56,950 nt of DNA from an uncultured Saprospiraceae bacterium (GTDB lineage: Bacteria; Bacteroidota; Bacteroidia; Chitinophagales; Saprospiraceae): positions 1 through 56,950 of the forward strand of contig CALIHL010000131.1 of assembly GCA_938022935.1 (NCBI GenBank), read 5' to 3'. The translations under genes and the position numbers were made by a program. The notes under the pieces were generated by a model, which did not search any database, was not told the origin of the DNA, and saw only the letters and a list, made by a program, of their open reading frames with translations. Position 1 is the first letter of the stretch. Each line of letters opens with the position of its first letter. Positions 27,090 to 36,500 of this stretch are shown here, piece after piece.

Positions 27090-28100
27090 ATGAAAAAAAT
27101 AATATTAATAGCACTTTATATTCTTAGTACAGTTTCAATATTTGCTCAGGATGAAGAAACCATGGAAGTAGAGTCGCCATCTATTTCTTTATCAGGAACA
27201 GTAGATGCATACTTTAGAAGTAGTAAAGAAGCGCCAGGCACGTCATTTGCCAATTTGCCAGGGTTTTCACTTGGCATGGTCAATCTTGTGACTGGCTATG
27301 AAGGAGAAACTGTTGGCTTTGTTGGGGATTTGGTTTTTGGGCCAAGAGGAGAGGATGCAACTTTCTTATCACCTGAGCTAAGGCCTGGAGGAAGTTCTAA
27401 TATTGTCAATCAGTTATATATGTATGTAAACTTGACTGAGAAGGTCAAGTTTACGCTTGGTAATTTTAATACATTCCTTGGCTATGAAGTTATTCAGCCT
27501 AATGCAAATTTTAATTACTCGACATCATACATGTTTTCTTATGGTCCTTTTTCTCATACGGGTCTTAAGATGGACGCTGACCTAGGGGGCGGTTTATCTC
27601 TAATGTTAGGGGTTTTTAATCCGACTGATGCGACAGAGTACAACCCTATCAATGCTGATGGAGGTAATGATTACTTTGGAGGTGCGCAATTAGGATACAG
27701 TTTTGATGCTGGCTCTGCATATGTCAATGCATTGTTCGGTCCAGATTATTTTCAAGTAGATCTTACAGCAGGAATTGATGTAACTGACGCGATATATGTT
27801 GGAGTGAACGCTACAACGGCTTCTGATGATTTATTCTCAGGTATTGCTGGATATCTACAGGTGGCTACTTCTGATGCGTTCAAGGTAGGAGTAAGAGTAG
27901 AATCATTTTCTGATAAAGGAGTTGGTGTAATTGCTCCAGATGAAAGTGTTTTAGCATTAACCCTTTCGGCCAATTATACAGTTGATAACTTGACCTTGAT
28001 CCCTGAGTTTAGGGTTGAGTCTGCTTCAGCTGACGTCTTTGATGGTGGTACAAGTGGGTCTTTATCTTCATTTGTGCTTGCCGCTGTTTATGGCTTTTAA
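27090..28100 (+). CDS. Outer-membrane beta-barrel porin (BBP2/OmpL-like)
   Basis: The start is set at the ATG at 27090 (MKKIILIALYILSTVSIFAQ, a clean signal peptide); an ATG at 26979 would add 37 residues that do not look like an export signal. The 336-residue product has alternating beta strands with Gly, Ser and aromatic residues throughout and ends in Phe (AAVYGF), as barrel proteins do. The segment FLGYEVIQPNANFNYSTSYMFS followed by GPFSHTG is characteristic of the putative beta-barrel porin-2 family. Its place between amt and gltB suggests that it lets nitrogenous solutes cross the outer membrane under nitrogen limitation; this is inferred from position only. Confidence 0.82.
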   Translation: MKKIILIALYILSTVSIFAQDEETMEVESPSISLSGTVDAYFRSSKEAPGTSFANLPGFSLGMVNLVTGYEGETVGFVGDLVFGPRGEDATFLSPELRPGGSSNIVNQLYMYVNLTEKVKFTLGNFNTFLGYEVIQPNANFNYSTSYMFSYGPFSHTGLKMDADLGGGLSLMLGVFNPTDATEYNPINADGGNDYFGGAQLGYSFDAGSAYVNALFGPDYFQVDLTAGIDVTDAIYVGVNATTASDDLFSGIAGYLQVATSDAFKVGVRVESFSDKGVGVIAPDESVLALTLSANYTVDNLTLIPEFRVESASADVFDGGTSGSLSSFVLAAVYGF

Positions 28101-28170
28101 CTAGGCCAATAAGATTTAGATCTTCCCCTGTGCATAATAACTAAGCATAGATTAGATTTTCATACGACTG

Positions 28171-28212
28171 CCTTCGTCATTGCTGAAAGAAGCGAATGAC
28201 GAAGGTTTTTTT
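28171..28212 (+). terminator. Strong intrinsic terminator after the porin gene
   Basis: Arms CCTTCGTCATT and AATGACGAAGG pair perfectly over 11 bases, with additional GCT/AGC pairing at the top, and are followed by seven T. One of the clearest terminators in the window. Confidence 0.9.
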
Positions 28213-28456
28213 ATGTAAGCTGTTGTGGTTCAGGATATGATATATATAACGTTATTCCAATATGATTGTGGTGGATAGATTTGGAATTTGCGCCTATCTT
28301 ATCTGAACTAATTCTTGATAGCAATGGTGGCTAATCAAGATAATTCTCAGAAAAAATTGTCTTATTTTTCTAATTCGATCAATTGGTTGGAGTGAATAAT
28401 AAGTTGCTATGAGAAATGGCAGTCATATTCGCTCTTGGTGTTTCAGGATTAGGATA

Positions 28457-28474
28457 ATTTGACTTAAGTCAAAT
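28457..28474. promoter_or_regulatory. Perfect 18-bp palindrome upstream of gltB, candidate operator
   Basis: The palindrome ATTTGACTTAAGTCAAAT ends 48 bases before the gltB start codon. The TTGAC-N4-GTCAA core resembles sites of the Crp/Fnr regulator superfamily (Fnr itself uses TTGAT-N4-ATCAA). It is a good candidate for a dimeric regulator of nitrogen assimilation; the protein is unknown. Confidence 0.5.
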
Positions 28475-28522
28475 ATTCTCTAGAAGTTCTGTTGCACCAA
28501 GAAAGCTAACAAACTATGCACT

Positions 28523-31500
28523 ATGAGTGAGATGAACCAAAAAGGACTATGTACACCACAACTAGAATCTGATGCTTGTGGTATTGGTCTTATAGCACAG
28601 CTTGAAAAGAATTATAGCCACGGGATAGTATCGGATGCACTGACTATGTTAGAGAATATGGAACATCGAGGCGCTTGCGGTTGTGATCCGGAAAGTGGCG
28701 ATGGTGCAGGTATTCTTATCCATGTTCCACATCTGTTGTTTAGTAATGACAACTTAGGTTTTGAGTTACCATCTCCTGGAGAATATGGCGTCGGATCTTT
28801 CTTCTTACCAAAAGGAGAAAAGTATGATGAGATCAAAAGCATGGTTGAGGAAACGGCGACAACTTTTGGATTGACTCTGCTTGGCACGAGAAGAGTGCCT
28901 GTTGATAGTTCTATCTTAGGTGAGGCCTCTTCTGCAAGTGAGCCAGACATCTTCCATTTTTTCTTTATCTCCGATGAAGGACTCTCTGGAAAGATCTTAG
29001 ACAGAAAGTTACTGATGCTTAGAAAAGTAGTGAGCCATAAAGTGGTTGGTACTTATCCAGAATACAAGCACGACTTTTATATCGCATCATTGTCTTGCAG
29101 GACGATGATCTACAAGGGGCAGTTGTCATCGATGCAGGTAAGAACTTACTATGATGATTTGAGAAATGAGAAATTAGAATCAGCGATTGCACTTGTTCAT
29201 TCTCGATTTTCAACTAATACTGTACCGAGATGGAAGCTCGCTCAACCTTTTAGAATGATTGCTCATAATGGGGAAATCAACACCATCGAAGGAAACAAAA
29301 ACTGGTGGGCAGCCAAAGAAAAATCAATAGAGAGCGATCTTATCTCTCAAGAAGAGTTGGATAAGATGATTCCTTTGTTTAATAGTACGAGTAGTGACTC
29401 GGCGGTATTTGATAATATCTTAGAGTTTTTAGTGCACAACGGTAGAAGCTTACCTCATGCACTCATGATGATGATACCTGAGGCATGGCAAAATGCACCT
29501 CATATAAAAGATTATAAAAGAGACTTCTACGAATATCATGAAGCACTCATGGAACCATGGGATGGTCCAGCGAGTATGTGCTTCTCAGATGGTACATTGA
29601 TCGGTGGAACCTTAGATCGTAATGGTCTAAGACCTTCTCGTTACTGTTTGACTAATGATAACAGATTGATCTTAGCGTCAGAGACGGGAGTGCTTCCGGT
29701 TGATCCAGCGATTGTTGTAAAAAAAGGTAGACTTGAACCTGGTAAAATTCTAATTGCAGACTTAGACCTTAAGAAAGTAGTTGGAGATGAAGAGCTCAAA
29801 AGAGTGATTTGTAATCGCTTACCATATGGATCTTGGTTAGAGGATAGCAAGGTTGAAATGTCCGACTTAGACCTAAGTGAACAAAGCTTATCAGTTTCAT
29901 CATTGCCTTTATCACAAAGACAGACTGCTCAAGGTTACACTTTAGAAGATGAAGATCTGATTATAAAAGGTATGGTGCAAAACTCCAAAGATCCGATTGG
30001 ATCTATGGGGGCCGATGTACCATTAGCTATATTGTCAAGATATACTCAGCATATAGCCAACTATTTTAGACAACAGTTTGCTCAAGTAACAAACCCTCCG
30101 ATTGATTCTTTGAGGGAAGCCGAGTACATGACGCTAAAGACTGTAATTGGTGGAAGTAGTAACATCCTCGAAAGAAAAAAGAACACAGTCAAATTTATTA
30201 GATTAGAAAGTCCGATCCTTGATAAGAAGAACTTTCTAAAGCTTAGATATATAAGTCACAGCCACTTTAAGTCAGCTCATATCGATTGTACTTTCAGTGC
30301 CGATTATAAAGAAGGTGATCTTAAGAGTCGCATAATACAATTATGCAATCAAGTTGAAAAGGTTATCAATAGAGGAAAGAATATTATCGTTCTTGACAAC
30401 ACTCAGATATCTCAAGATGTGATACCTATACCATCGCTGATGATTACAGGAGCTATACACCACTCACTTGTTGCGGCAGGGCTCAGACAAAAAGCCTCGT
30501 TGATTATCCAAGGGGGAGATATAGTTGAGACACATCAGTGTGCTACTTTGATTGGTTATGGAGCTGATGCTATTTTTCCAGCCTTGGCTTATGAGACGGT
30601 AAGAAGTCTTCATGCTGATGCAAAATTAGAATCTGTACCAACACCCGCTAAAGCAGTTAATATCTATATAAAAGCGTTGAACAAAGGCCTGCTTAAGATT
30701 ATGTCTAAGCTTGGTATCTCGACTGTGCAATCTTACAGAGGAGCACAAGCTTTTGAAGCCTTGGGTATAGCGAAGGAGGTGATTGATATCTGCTTTAAAG
30801 GGACCATATCTAGAATATCTGGAATGACCTTTGATATGCTTGCCAAAGAGGCCATTACAAAACATAGGGTGGCTTTTGCAGATGACTTCGAAGACGAACT
30901 CATCGATATGGGTATCTATCAATGGAAGAGAAGAGGAGAGTATCACCTATTTAATCCAACGACGATTCACCTACTTCAGCATAGCACAAAGAAGAATGAC
31001 TACAACGTGTATAAGAAGTACACTGAAGCGATTAATGCTCAAGCAGAAAAAGTATGTACGCTCAGAAGCTTACTCCAGTTTGATGGAGAAAGTAAAAGTA
31101 TCTCGATAGACGAAGTGGAGCCTGTAGAGAATATTCTAAAAAGATTTGCAACTGGAGCCATGTCATTTGGTTCGATCTCTCATGAAGCACATAGCACGCT
31201 TGCAAAAGCGATGAATAGAATCGGCGGTAAAAGTAATAGTGGCGAAGGAGGAGAAGATGAGGCGAGATTTAAAAAGTCAGAGAATGGCGATTGGGAGAGA
31301 TCTGCTATAAAGCAAGTGGCTTCTGGAAGATTTGGTGTGACCATCAATTACCTGACCAATGCCAATGAGATTCAGATCAAGATGGCACAAGGTGCTAAGC
31401 CTGGAGAAGGTGGACAGCTACCAGGTCATAAGGTAAATGATTGGATAGCAAAAGTGCGTCACTCAACACCGGGAGTAGGATTGATATCACCGCCGCCACA

Positions 31501-33031
31501 TCACGATATCTATTCTATTGAAGATTTAGCACAGTTAATATATGATTTGAAAAATGCAAATAGAGATGCACGTATCTCAGTTAAGCTGGTTTCAAAAGCT
31601 GGTGTGGGTATCATCGCATCAGGTGTGGCTAAAGGAAAAGCAGATCATATCTTGATAGCTGGACATGATGGAGGTACAGGAGCATCTCCTTTAAGCTCTA
31701 TTAGATATGCTGGATTGCCTTGGGAGTTGGGGCTTGCGGAGACGCACCAAACTTTAATTCAAAATAAAATTAGGAACCGTGTTGTTTTACAGACAGATGG
31801 TCAGATCAGAACAGGGCGAGATATGGCGGTCGCCACTTTGCTTGGTGCAGAAGAGTGGGGTATAGCAACAGCTGCTCTTGTAGTTGAGGGATGTATATTG
31901 ATGAGAAAATGTCATCTTAATACTTGCCCAGTCGGCATCGCTACTCAAGATGAAGAACTTAGAAAGAAGTTTGATGGTAGAGTGGAAGATGTAGTTAACT
32001 TCTTTCACTTCTTAGCAAATGATCTAAGAGAGATCATGGCATCGTTAGGATTTAGAACAGTTGATGAGATGGTGGGTCGTGCTGATGTCTTAAGAATCAG
32101 AGAAGATTTGGCACACTGGAAGTTGAAAAGCATAGACTTGAGTCCTTTGTTGTTTAGAGATCCATTGTCAAATACTCAAGTAAATTATAATAATGTCAAG
32201 CAAGATCATGATATCGATGAGGTAGTTGATCGTCAACTCATCGAGTACGCACTGCTGGCATTAGAAGATAAGATTACGATCAATAGCATATTTGATGTAG
32301 TCAGCACGGATCGTGCAATTGGGACGATGCTCTCCAATGAGATTGCAAAAAAATACGGAAGTAAAGGCCTGCCGGATGATTCTATAAACTTTAGATTTAG
32401 AGGATCAGCTGGACAAAGTTTTGGAGCGTTTGGAGCCAAGGGGTTGACGTTTACACTTGAAGGAGATTCTAATGACTACTTCGGAAAGGGACTAAGTGGA
32501 GCTAAGTTGATATTGTCAACTGACCGAACTGCCACTTTGATACCAAAAGATAATATCATAGTTGGTAACGTCGCACTATACGGAGCTACTTCTGGAGAAG
32601 CTTATATCAAAGGTGTTGCTGGAGAAAGATTCTGTGTTAGGAATAGTGGAGCCACTGCAGTTGTAGAAGGCTTGGGAGCTCATGGTTGCGAATACATGAC
32701 TGGAGGTCGAGTTATAGTCTTAGGAAGTATCGGAAGAAACTTTGGTGCTGGCATGAGTGGCGGAGTTGCCTACTTGTATGATCCGAACAACGAGGCTATG
32801 CAATATCTCAATATGGAGATGATATTGGTCGAGGGATTATCGGATGAAGATGATGAGTTGTTGAGAGTACACATCCGTAATCATTTTAAATATACGGGAA
32901 GTACATCAGCATTGGAGATACTCCAAAATTGGAATGTAGAGAAAACCAACTTTATAAAAATAATGCCAGAGGAGTATAAGAGAGTGTTGGCAGAGATGGC
33001 TAAGAAAAAAGAAGTGGCAGTCGCATCATAA
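28523..33031 (+). CDS. gltB: Glutamate synthase large subunit
   Basis: GltB makes glutamate from 2-oxoglutarate and glutamine-derived ammonia. The 1502-residue protein has a short propeptide ending at LESDA, after which Cys19 (ACGIGLIAQL) becomes the amidotransferase nucleophile. Class II GATase covers about 19-430, with HNGEINTIEGN and the arginine site in DRNGLRPSRY. A central domain follows, then the FMN barrel (GAMSFGSISHEAHSTLA, GEGGEDEARF, AQGAKPGEGGQLPGHK, AGHDGGTGASPLSS). The 3Fe-4S cysteines are in MRKCHLNTCPVG, and the GxGxG beta-helix spans about 1240-1480. Length is normal. gltD follows after 12 bases. Confidence 0.97.
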   Translation: MSEMNQKGLCTPQLESDACGIGLIAQLEKNYSHGIVSDALTMLENMEHRGACGCDPESGDGAGILIHVPHLLFSNDNLGFELPSPGEYGVGSFFLPKGEKYDEIKSMVEETATTFGLTLLGTRRVPVDSSILGEASSASEPDIFHFFFISDEGLSGKILDRKLLMLRKVVSHKVVGTYPEYKHDFYIASLSCRTMIYKGQLSSMQVRTYYDDLRNEKLESAIALVHSRFSTNTVPRWKLAQPFRMIAHNGEINTIEGNKNWWAAKEKSIESDLISQEELDKMIPLFNSTSSDSAVFDNILEFLVHNGRSLPHALMMMIPEAWQNAPHIKDYKRDFYEYHEALMEPWDGPASMCFSDGTLIGGTLDRNGLRPSRYCLTNDNRLILASETGVLPVDPAIVVKKGRLEPGKILIADLDLKKVVGDEELKRVICNRLPYGSWLEDSKVEMSDLDLSEQSLSVSSLPLSQRQTAQGYTLEDEDLIIKGMVQNSKDPIGSMGADVPLAILSRYTQHIANYFRQQFAQVTNPPIDSLREAEYMTLKTVIGGSSNILERKKNTVKFIRLESPILDKKNFLKLRYISHSHFKSAHIDCTFSADYKEGDLKSRIIQLCNQVEKVINRGKNIIVLDNTQISQDVIPIPSLMITGAIHHSLVAAGLRQKASLIIQGGDIVETHQCATLIGYGADAIFPALAYETVRSLHADAKLESVPTPAKAVNIYIKALNKGLLKIMSKLGISTVQSYRGAQAFEALGIAKEVIDICFKGTISRISGMTFDMLAKEAITKHRVAFADDFEDELIDMGIYQWKRRGEYHLFNPTTIHLLQHSTKKNDYNVYKKYTEAINAQAEKVCTLRSLLQFDGESKSISIDEVEPVENILKRFATGAMSFGSISHEAHSTLAKAMNRIGGKSNSGEGGEDEARFKKSENGDWERSAIKQVASGRFGVTINYLTNANEIQIKMAQGAKPGEGGQLPGHKVNDWIAKVRHSTPGVGLISPPPHHDIYSIEDLAQLIYDLKNANRDARISVKLVSKAGVGIIASGVAKGKADHILIAGHDGGTGASPLSSIRYAGLPWELGLAETHQTLIQNKIRNRVVLQTDGQIRTGRDMAVATLLGAEEWGIATAALVVEGCILMRKCHLNTCPVGIATQDEELRKKFDGRVEDVVNFFHFLANDLREIMASLGFRTVDEMVGRADVLRIREDLAHWKLKSIDLSPLLFRDPLSNTQVNYNNVKQDHDIDEVVDRQLIEYALLALEDKITINSIFDVVSTDRAIGTMLSNEIAKKYGSKGLPDDSINFRFRGSAGQSFGAFGAKGLTFTLEGDSNDYFGKGLSGAKLILSTDRTATLIPKDNIIVGNVALYGATSGEAYIKGVAGERFCVRNSGATAVVEGLGAHGCEYMTGGRVIVLGSIGRNFGAGMSGGVAYLYDPNNEAMQYLNMEMILVEGLSDEDDELLRVHIRNHFKYTGSTSALEILQNWNVEKTNFIKIMPEEYKRVLAEMAKKKEVAVAS

Positions 33032-33043
33032 AGAAGTATAATC

Positions 33044-34516
33044 ATGGGAGATATAAAAGGATTTATGAAGTTCGGTAGAGAGCTACCGAAGAAAAGAGAA
33101 GTCAAAGAAAGAGTCGATGACTACAAAGAGATATATGTTGCGCACTCTGAAGAGATGACCAATAAGCAGGCTGCGAGATGTATGGATTGTGGGATTCCAT
33201 TTTGTCACAGTGGTTGTCCATTGGGTAACATCATTCCTGACTTTAATGATGCCGTTCATAAAGAAGATTGGAAAGAAGCTTATGGTATCCTTTCAAGTAC
33301 GAACAACTTCCCAGAGTTTACCGGTCGTATCTGTCCAGCGCCATGTGAAAAGGCGTGTGTCCTGGGTATCAATAATGATCCTGTGTCAATAGAACACATA
33401 GAAAAGTCAATTATAGAAAAAGCATACGAAGAAGGTTGGGTGCAACCTGATACAGCTATAGCAAGAACTAATAAAACTGTTGCTGTAGTGGGCTCAGGAC
33501 CAGCAGGATTAGCTGCTGCTGATCAGTTGAACAAAGCTGGACACACGGTGACAGTATTTGAACGCAATGATAAAGTTGGTGGCCTCTTACAATATGGCAT
33601 CCCTGATTTCAAATTAGAAAAGTGGGTAGTTGAAAGAAGAGTTCAGATTATGGAATCTTCAGGCGTTTCTTTTAGAACAAGTACTAACGTAGGTGTAGAT
33701 ATCTCTGGAGAAGCTCTGATGAAAAACTATGATGCCATTGTCTTAGCTGGAGGAAGTACAGTCCCAAGAGATCTTCCGATCCCCGGAAGAGAATTGAAGG
33801 GTGTGCACTTTGCTATGGAGTTCTTAGAACAAAAGAACAGGCAAGTAGCAGGTCAGAGTGACTTCGATCATGACGTGATCACTGCTGCTAGTAAGAATGT
33901 TGTCATCATCGGTGGTGGAGATACTGGAGCCGATTGTACAGGAACTTCCAATAGAGAAAAAGCTGCGAGCATCACTCAGATAGAACTATTGGCTAAGCCA
34001 CCTGCTACAAGAGACGAAAGCACACCTTGGCCGCTGTGGCCGATGGAGTTGAGAACATCTTCTTCTCATGAAGAAGGATGTGATAGAAAGTGGGCACTTC
34101 TTACTAAAGAGTTTGTCGGTGATGATCAAGGAAACCTCAAAGGCATCAAGATTGTCAATATAGAATGGGCATTTGACGAAAGTCAGGGAAGGTCAAGCTT
34201 CAAAGAAGTAGAAGGGACTGAGAAGGAGATTCCTTGTGAGTTAGCGCTTCTGGCGGTAGGTTTTGTTCATCCACAACATGAAGGCCTATTGAAGCAACTC
34301 GATGTTAACTTGGATAAAAGAGGTAATGTTCAGACAGGTGTTGACTACAAGTCTAACTTGGACAAGGTCTTTAGTGCTGGAGATATGAGAAGAGGCCAAT
34401 CACTCGTGGTTTGGGCTATATCTGAAGGTCGAGAAGCCGCTATAGAGGTAGATCGATTCCTTTCTGGCGGAAAGACGAAGCTTAATTCTAAGTCCTATTC
34501 GAAACTTTTGGTATAG
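33044..34516 (+). CDS. gltD: Glutamate synthase small subunit
   Basis: GltD feeds NAD(P)H electrons to GltB. The 490-residue protein has the N-terminal [4Fe-4S] cysteines in [13 protein letters not shown] (46-58) and [14 protein letters not shown] near residue 98. It then shows the FAD site [17 protein letters not shown] near 147, [15 protein letters not shown]-type sequence, the NADPH site [13 protein letters not shown] near 286, and the closing FAD motif [18 protein letters not shown]. It lies 12 bases after gltB, with which it forms the holoenzyme. Confidence 0.96.
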   Translation: MGDIKGFMKFGRELPKKREVKERVDDYKEIYVAHSEEMTNKQAARCMDCGIPFCHSGCPLGNIIPDFNDAVHKEDWKEAYGILSSTNNFPEFTGRICPAPCEKACVLGINNDPVSIEHIEKSIIEKAYEEGWVQPDTAIARTNKTVAVVGSGPAGLAAADQLNKAGHTVTVFERNDKVGGLLQYGIPDFKLEKWVVERRVQIMESSGVSFRTSTNVGVDISGEALMKNYDAIVLAGGSTVPRDLPIPGRELKGVHFAMEFLEQKNRQVAGQSDFDHDVITAASKNVVIIGGGDTGADCTGTSNREKAASITQIELLAKPPATRDESTPWPLWPMELRTSSSHEEGCDRKWALLTKEFVGDDQGNLKGIKIVNIEWAFDESQGRSSFKEVEGTEKEIPCELALLAVGFVHPQHEGLLKQLDVNLDKRGNVQTGVDYKSNLDKVFSAGDMRRGQSLVVWAISEGREAAIEVDRFLSGGKTKLNSKSYSKLLV

Positions 34517-34557
34517 TATCTCACGTTCTCTATTATTGTAGGAAGTAAGTAGATAAT

Positions 34558-35121
34558 ATGGAAGCAACAATAGACAGTACTTTAAAACAAGGTAGAGAAG
34601 CATTTGACAAGGCGATGGATCACTTGAAGAATGAACTTCAGAAGATCAGAGCTGGTAAAGCCTCACCATCTATGCTCAATGGCATTATGGTGGACTATTA
34701 TGGTAACCCAACTCAGTTGACGCAAGTTGCTAACGTCTCCACGCCAGATGCAAGGACTTTGTCTATCCAGCCATGGGAGAAAAACATGCTAGGCCCTATT
34801 GAGCAGGCGATATTTGGGGCTAATCTTGGACTCACTCCAATGAATGATGGAGAATATGTACGCATATCTATACCGCCGCTAACTGAAGAAAGAAGAATAG
34901 ATCTTGTAAAGCAGTGTAAGTCTTTAGGTGAAGAAGCTAAGATTTCTCTGAGGACTGCTCGACATAAGATGATCGACTTCATCAAGAAAGAAGTGAAGGA
35001 AGGCTATCCTGAAGATGCAGGAAAGAAGAAAGAGGCGGAAGTAGAAAGCATGGTAAAGGATACAACTAAGAAAGTTGAAGACTTCTTAGTAGCCAAAGAG
35101 AAGGAAATCATGAAAGTGTAA
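34558..35121 (+). CDS. frr: Ribosome recycling factor
   Basis: RRF splits the ribosome after termination together with EF-G. The 187-residue protein matches throughout: LRKIRAGKASPSMLNG-like helix 1 (ELQKIRAGKASPSMLNGI), VDYYGNPTQLTQVANVSTPDARTLSI, IGANLGLTP-type AIFGANLGLTPMNDGEYVRI, PPLTEERRIDLVKQ, and the C-terminal helix. Bacteroidota frr usually follows pyrH; here it is 41 bases after gltD, which may reflect a local rearrangement. lpxH converges seven bases away. Confidence 0.96.
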   Translation: MEATIDSTLKQGREAFDKAMDHLKNELQKIRAGKASPSMLNGIMVDYYGNPTQLTQVANVSTPDARTLSIQPWEKNMLGPIEQAIFGANLGLTPMNDGEYVRISIPPLTEERRIDLVKQCKSLGEEAKISLRTARHKMIDFIKKEVKEGYPEDAGKKKEAEVESMVKDTTKKVEDFLVAKEKEIMKV

Positions 35122-35128
35122 TGACTTC

Positions 35129-35881
35129 TTAAGATATAGACTTATATCGTTCTAACTTTAAAGTTTGCCCGTCCCAAATGGCATATGAGAAGTGTGTCAT
35201 CCAATCTCCAAGATTACAATAGACAGTTATTTTATCTGAAAGTGTTTTCAGCTCTGGTGCGTGTATGTGCCCACAAACAAAGTAGTTGAAATCTTCCTCG
35301 GTCGCCATTTTGTCAGCAAATTCCAGAAGATTGGATTGCTCTTGAGATCCATTAGTGTGCTTATGATTATCTCTACTTTTGCCGCTCATTAACTTCATCA
35401 ATGATAATCCGAAAGTTGGGTGCAGTATAGAGTAAAACCACTGTGAGATAGGATTGCGAAGTACTGACTTGATCAACTTATATGATTTATCGCCTTTGCC
35501 AAGTCCATCTCCGTGTGTGATAAAAAACCGCTGGCCATCAATCTCGTGTATGACTTCTTTGTCATAAATGACAATGTCTAACTCTTGGGCGAAGTAATCG
35601 TATACCCACATGTCATGATTGCCTTTGAAAAAGTGGATCTTCACGCCGTCGTCAGAAAGTTCTGCCAGCTTACCAAAAAATCTCATGTAACCCTTAGGGA
35701 TTACTTTCTTATATTCAAACCAATGATCAAAGACATCGCCAACTAAGTACAGCGCAGATGCTTCAGACCTTATTGAGTCTAACCACTCAACTATAATTTT
35801 CTCTCTTTCTTTTGAGCTTTTATCCAGGTCGAGGCCCAAATGAAAGTCCGAAGCGAAGTATGTCTTTGTCCTATTGTTCAT
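35129..35881 (-). CDS. lpxH: UDP-2,3-diacylglucosamine diphosphatase (LpxH type)
   Basis: LpxH hydrolyses UDP-2,3-diacylglucosamine to lipid X in lipid A synthesis. The 250-residue calcineurin-type phosphoesterase has the metal motifs SDFHLG (residue 11), GDVFDHW, FFKGNHDMW, ITHGDGLGKGDK and CGHIHAPELK in order. The length and the GDVFDHW/GKG features favour LpxH over other phosphoesterases. Transcribed alone, convergent with frr. Confidence 0.88.
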   Translation of the reverse strand: MNNRTKTYFASDFHLGLDLDKSSKEREKIIVEWLDSIRSEASALYLVGDVFDHWFEYKKVIPKGYMRFFGKLAELSDDGVKIHFFKGNHDMWVYDYFAQELDIVIYDKEVIHEIDGQRFFITHGDGLGKGDKSYKLIKSVLRNPISQWFYSILHPTFGLSLMKLMSGKSRDNHKHTNGSQEQSNLLEFADKMATEEDFNYFVCGHIHAPELKTLSDKITVYCNLGDWMTHFSYAIWDGQTLKLERYKSIS

Positions 35882-36032
35882 AGTGGAACGACCGTAAAAT
35901 AGGTCATGTGTATTGTCTATTCTTGATGAATTCTAAATCAATGATAAACTAAATTAAGATATCCATCAATTACAAGAACAAAACTGATTGCGGCTATAAA
36001 GATGTGGATTCATTATGGTAGATTAGGGGTTA

Positions 36033-36062
36033 GATTGATTTTATGATATCATAAAATCAATC
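36033..36062. promoter_or_regulatory. Perfect 30-bp palindrome, candidate operator or leader hairpin
   Basis: Arms GATTGATTTTATGAT and ATCATAAAATCAATC are exact reverse complements with no spacer. The last base is 20 bases before the start of the small lipoprotein gene. There is no T run after it on either strand, so it is not a terminator. It may be a large operator for a dimeric or tetrameric repressor, or a hairpin in the mRNA leader. Confidence 0.6.
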
Positions 36063-36082
36063 AATAGTGAAGTCTTAAATAG

Positions 36083-36418
36083 ATGATTATTCAAGTATTC
36101 AGAGAGCGATTCAATCATGTCTCAACTGCTTTAATGATGATAACTATCATTGGAGTGGGTATGAGTTCGTGTCATTTGAGTTTTGAGCTAGATAATCCTA
36201 ACCTTTTCACAATGGAGATTGACTTCGACGGAGAGTTAGAGGAAGACCGTTTGTCTGATGACAAAATCAGTGACCCATCCGCGTCACAAGAGCATCTTTC
36301 TATGATATCAGAAGGCTTATTATCCCGATATAGTCACAATAACCAACTCAACTCGATTCATCATCTTTCCATAAGTACTCCACCTCCTAAATGGGGGTTA
36401 GATGTTCTTCTTCAATAG
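36083..36418 (+). CDS. Small putative lipoprotein of unknown function
   Basis: A 111-residue product I do not recognise. The N-terminal hydrophobic stretch (STALMMITIIGVGMSSC) ends with a lipobox-like Cys30, so it may be a lipoprotein. The mature part is acidic at first (FTMEIDFDGELEEDRLSDDK), then polar with several His and Ser (residues about 70-100). It lies 82 bases before the SulP transporter gene and directly behind the 30-base palindrome, so it could be the first gene of the SulP-carbonic anhydrase unit. A non-coding alternative is possible because the coding signal is short. Confidence 0.6.
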   Translation: MIIQVFRERFNHVSTALMMITIIGVGMSSCHLSFELDNPNLFTMEIDFDGELEEDRLSDDKISDPSASQEHLSMISEGLLSRYSHNNQLNSIHHLSISTPPPKWGLDVLLQ

Positions 36419-36500
36419 ACTTAATTTTTCTTCTTGATAACTATTTGACTCTAGGATCTTTCATAAGGCCGTAGAGTGATCAAATTCCTATACAAATTTT

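Larger units (their letters stand above)
28101..28522. promoter_or_regulatory. 422-base gltB upstream region
   Basis: Holds the porin terminator at 28171, a repeat of a 15-base string also found after amt (28155-28169 and 26961-26975), and the perfect palindrome at 28457-28474. No coding sequence is credible here. Confidence 0.5.

Noticed and set aside
28523-33031. Domain loss or frameshift in gltB
   Set aside because: All domains, the propeptide Cys and the Fe-S cysteines are present in one continuous frame of normal length.
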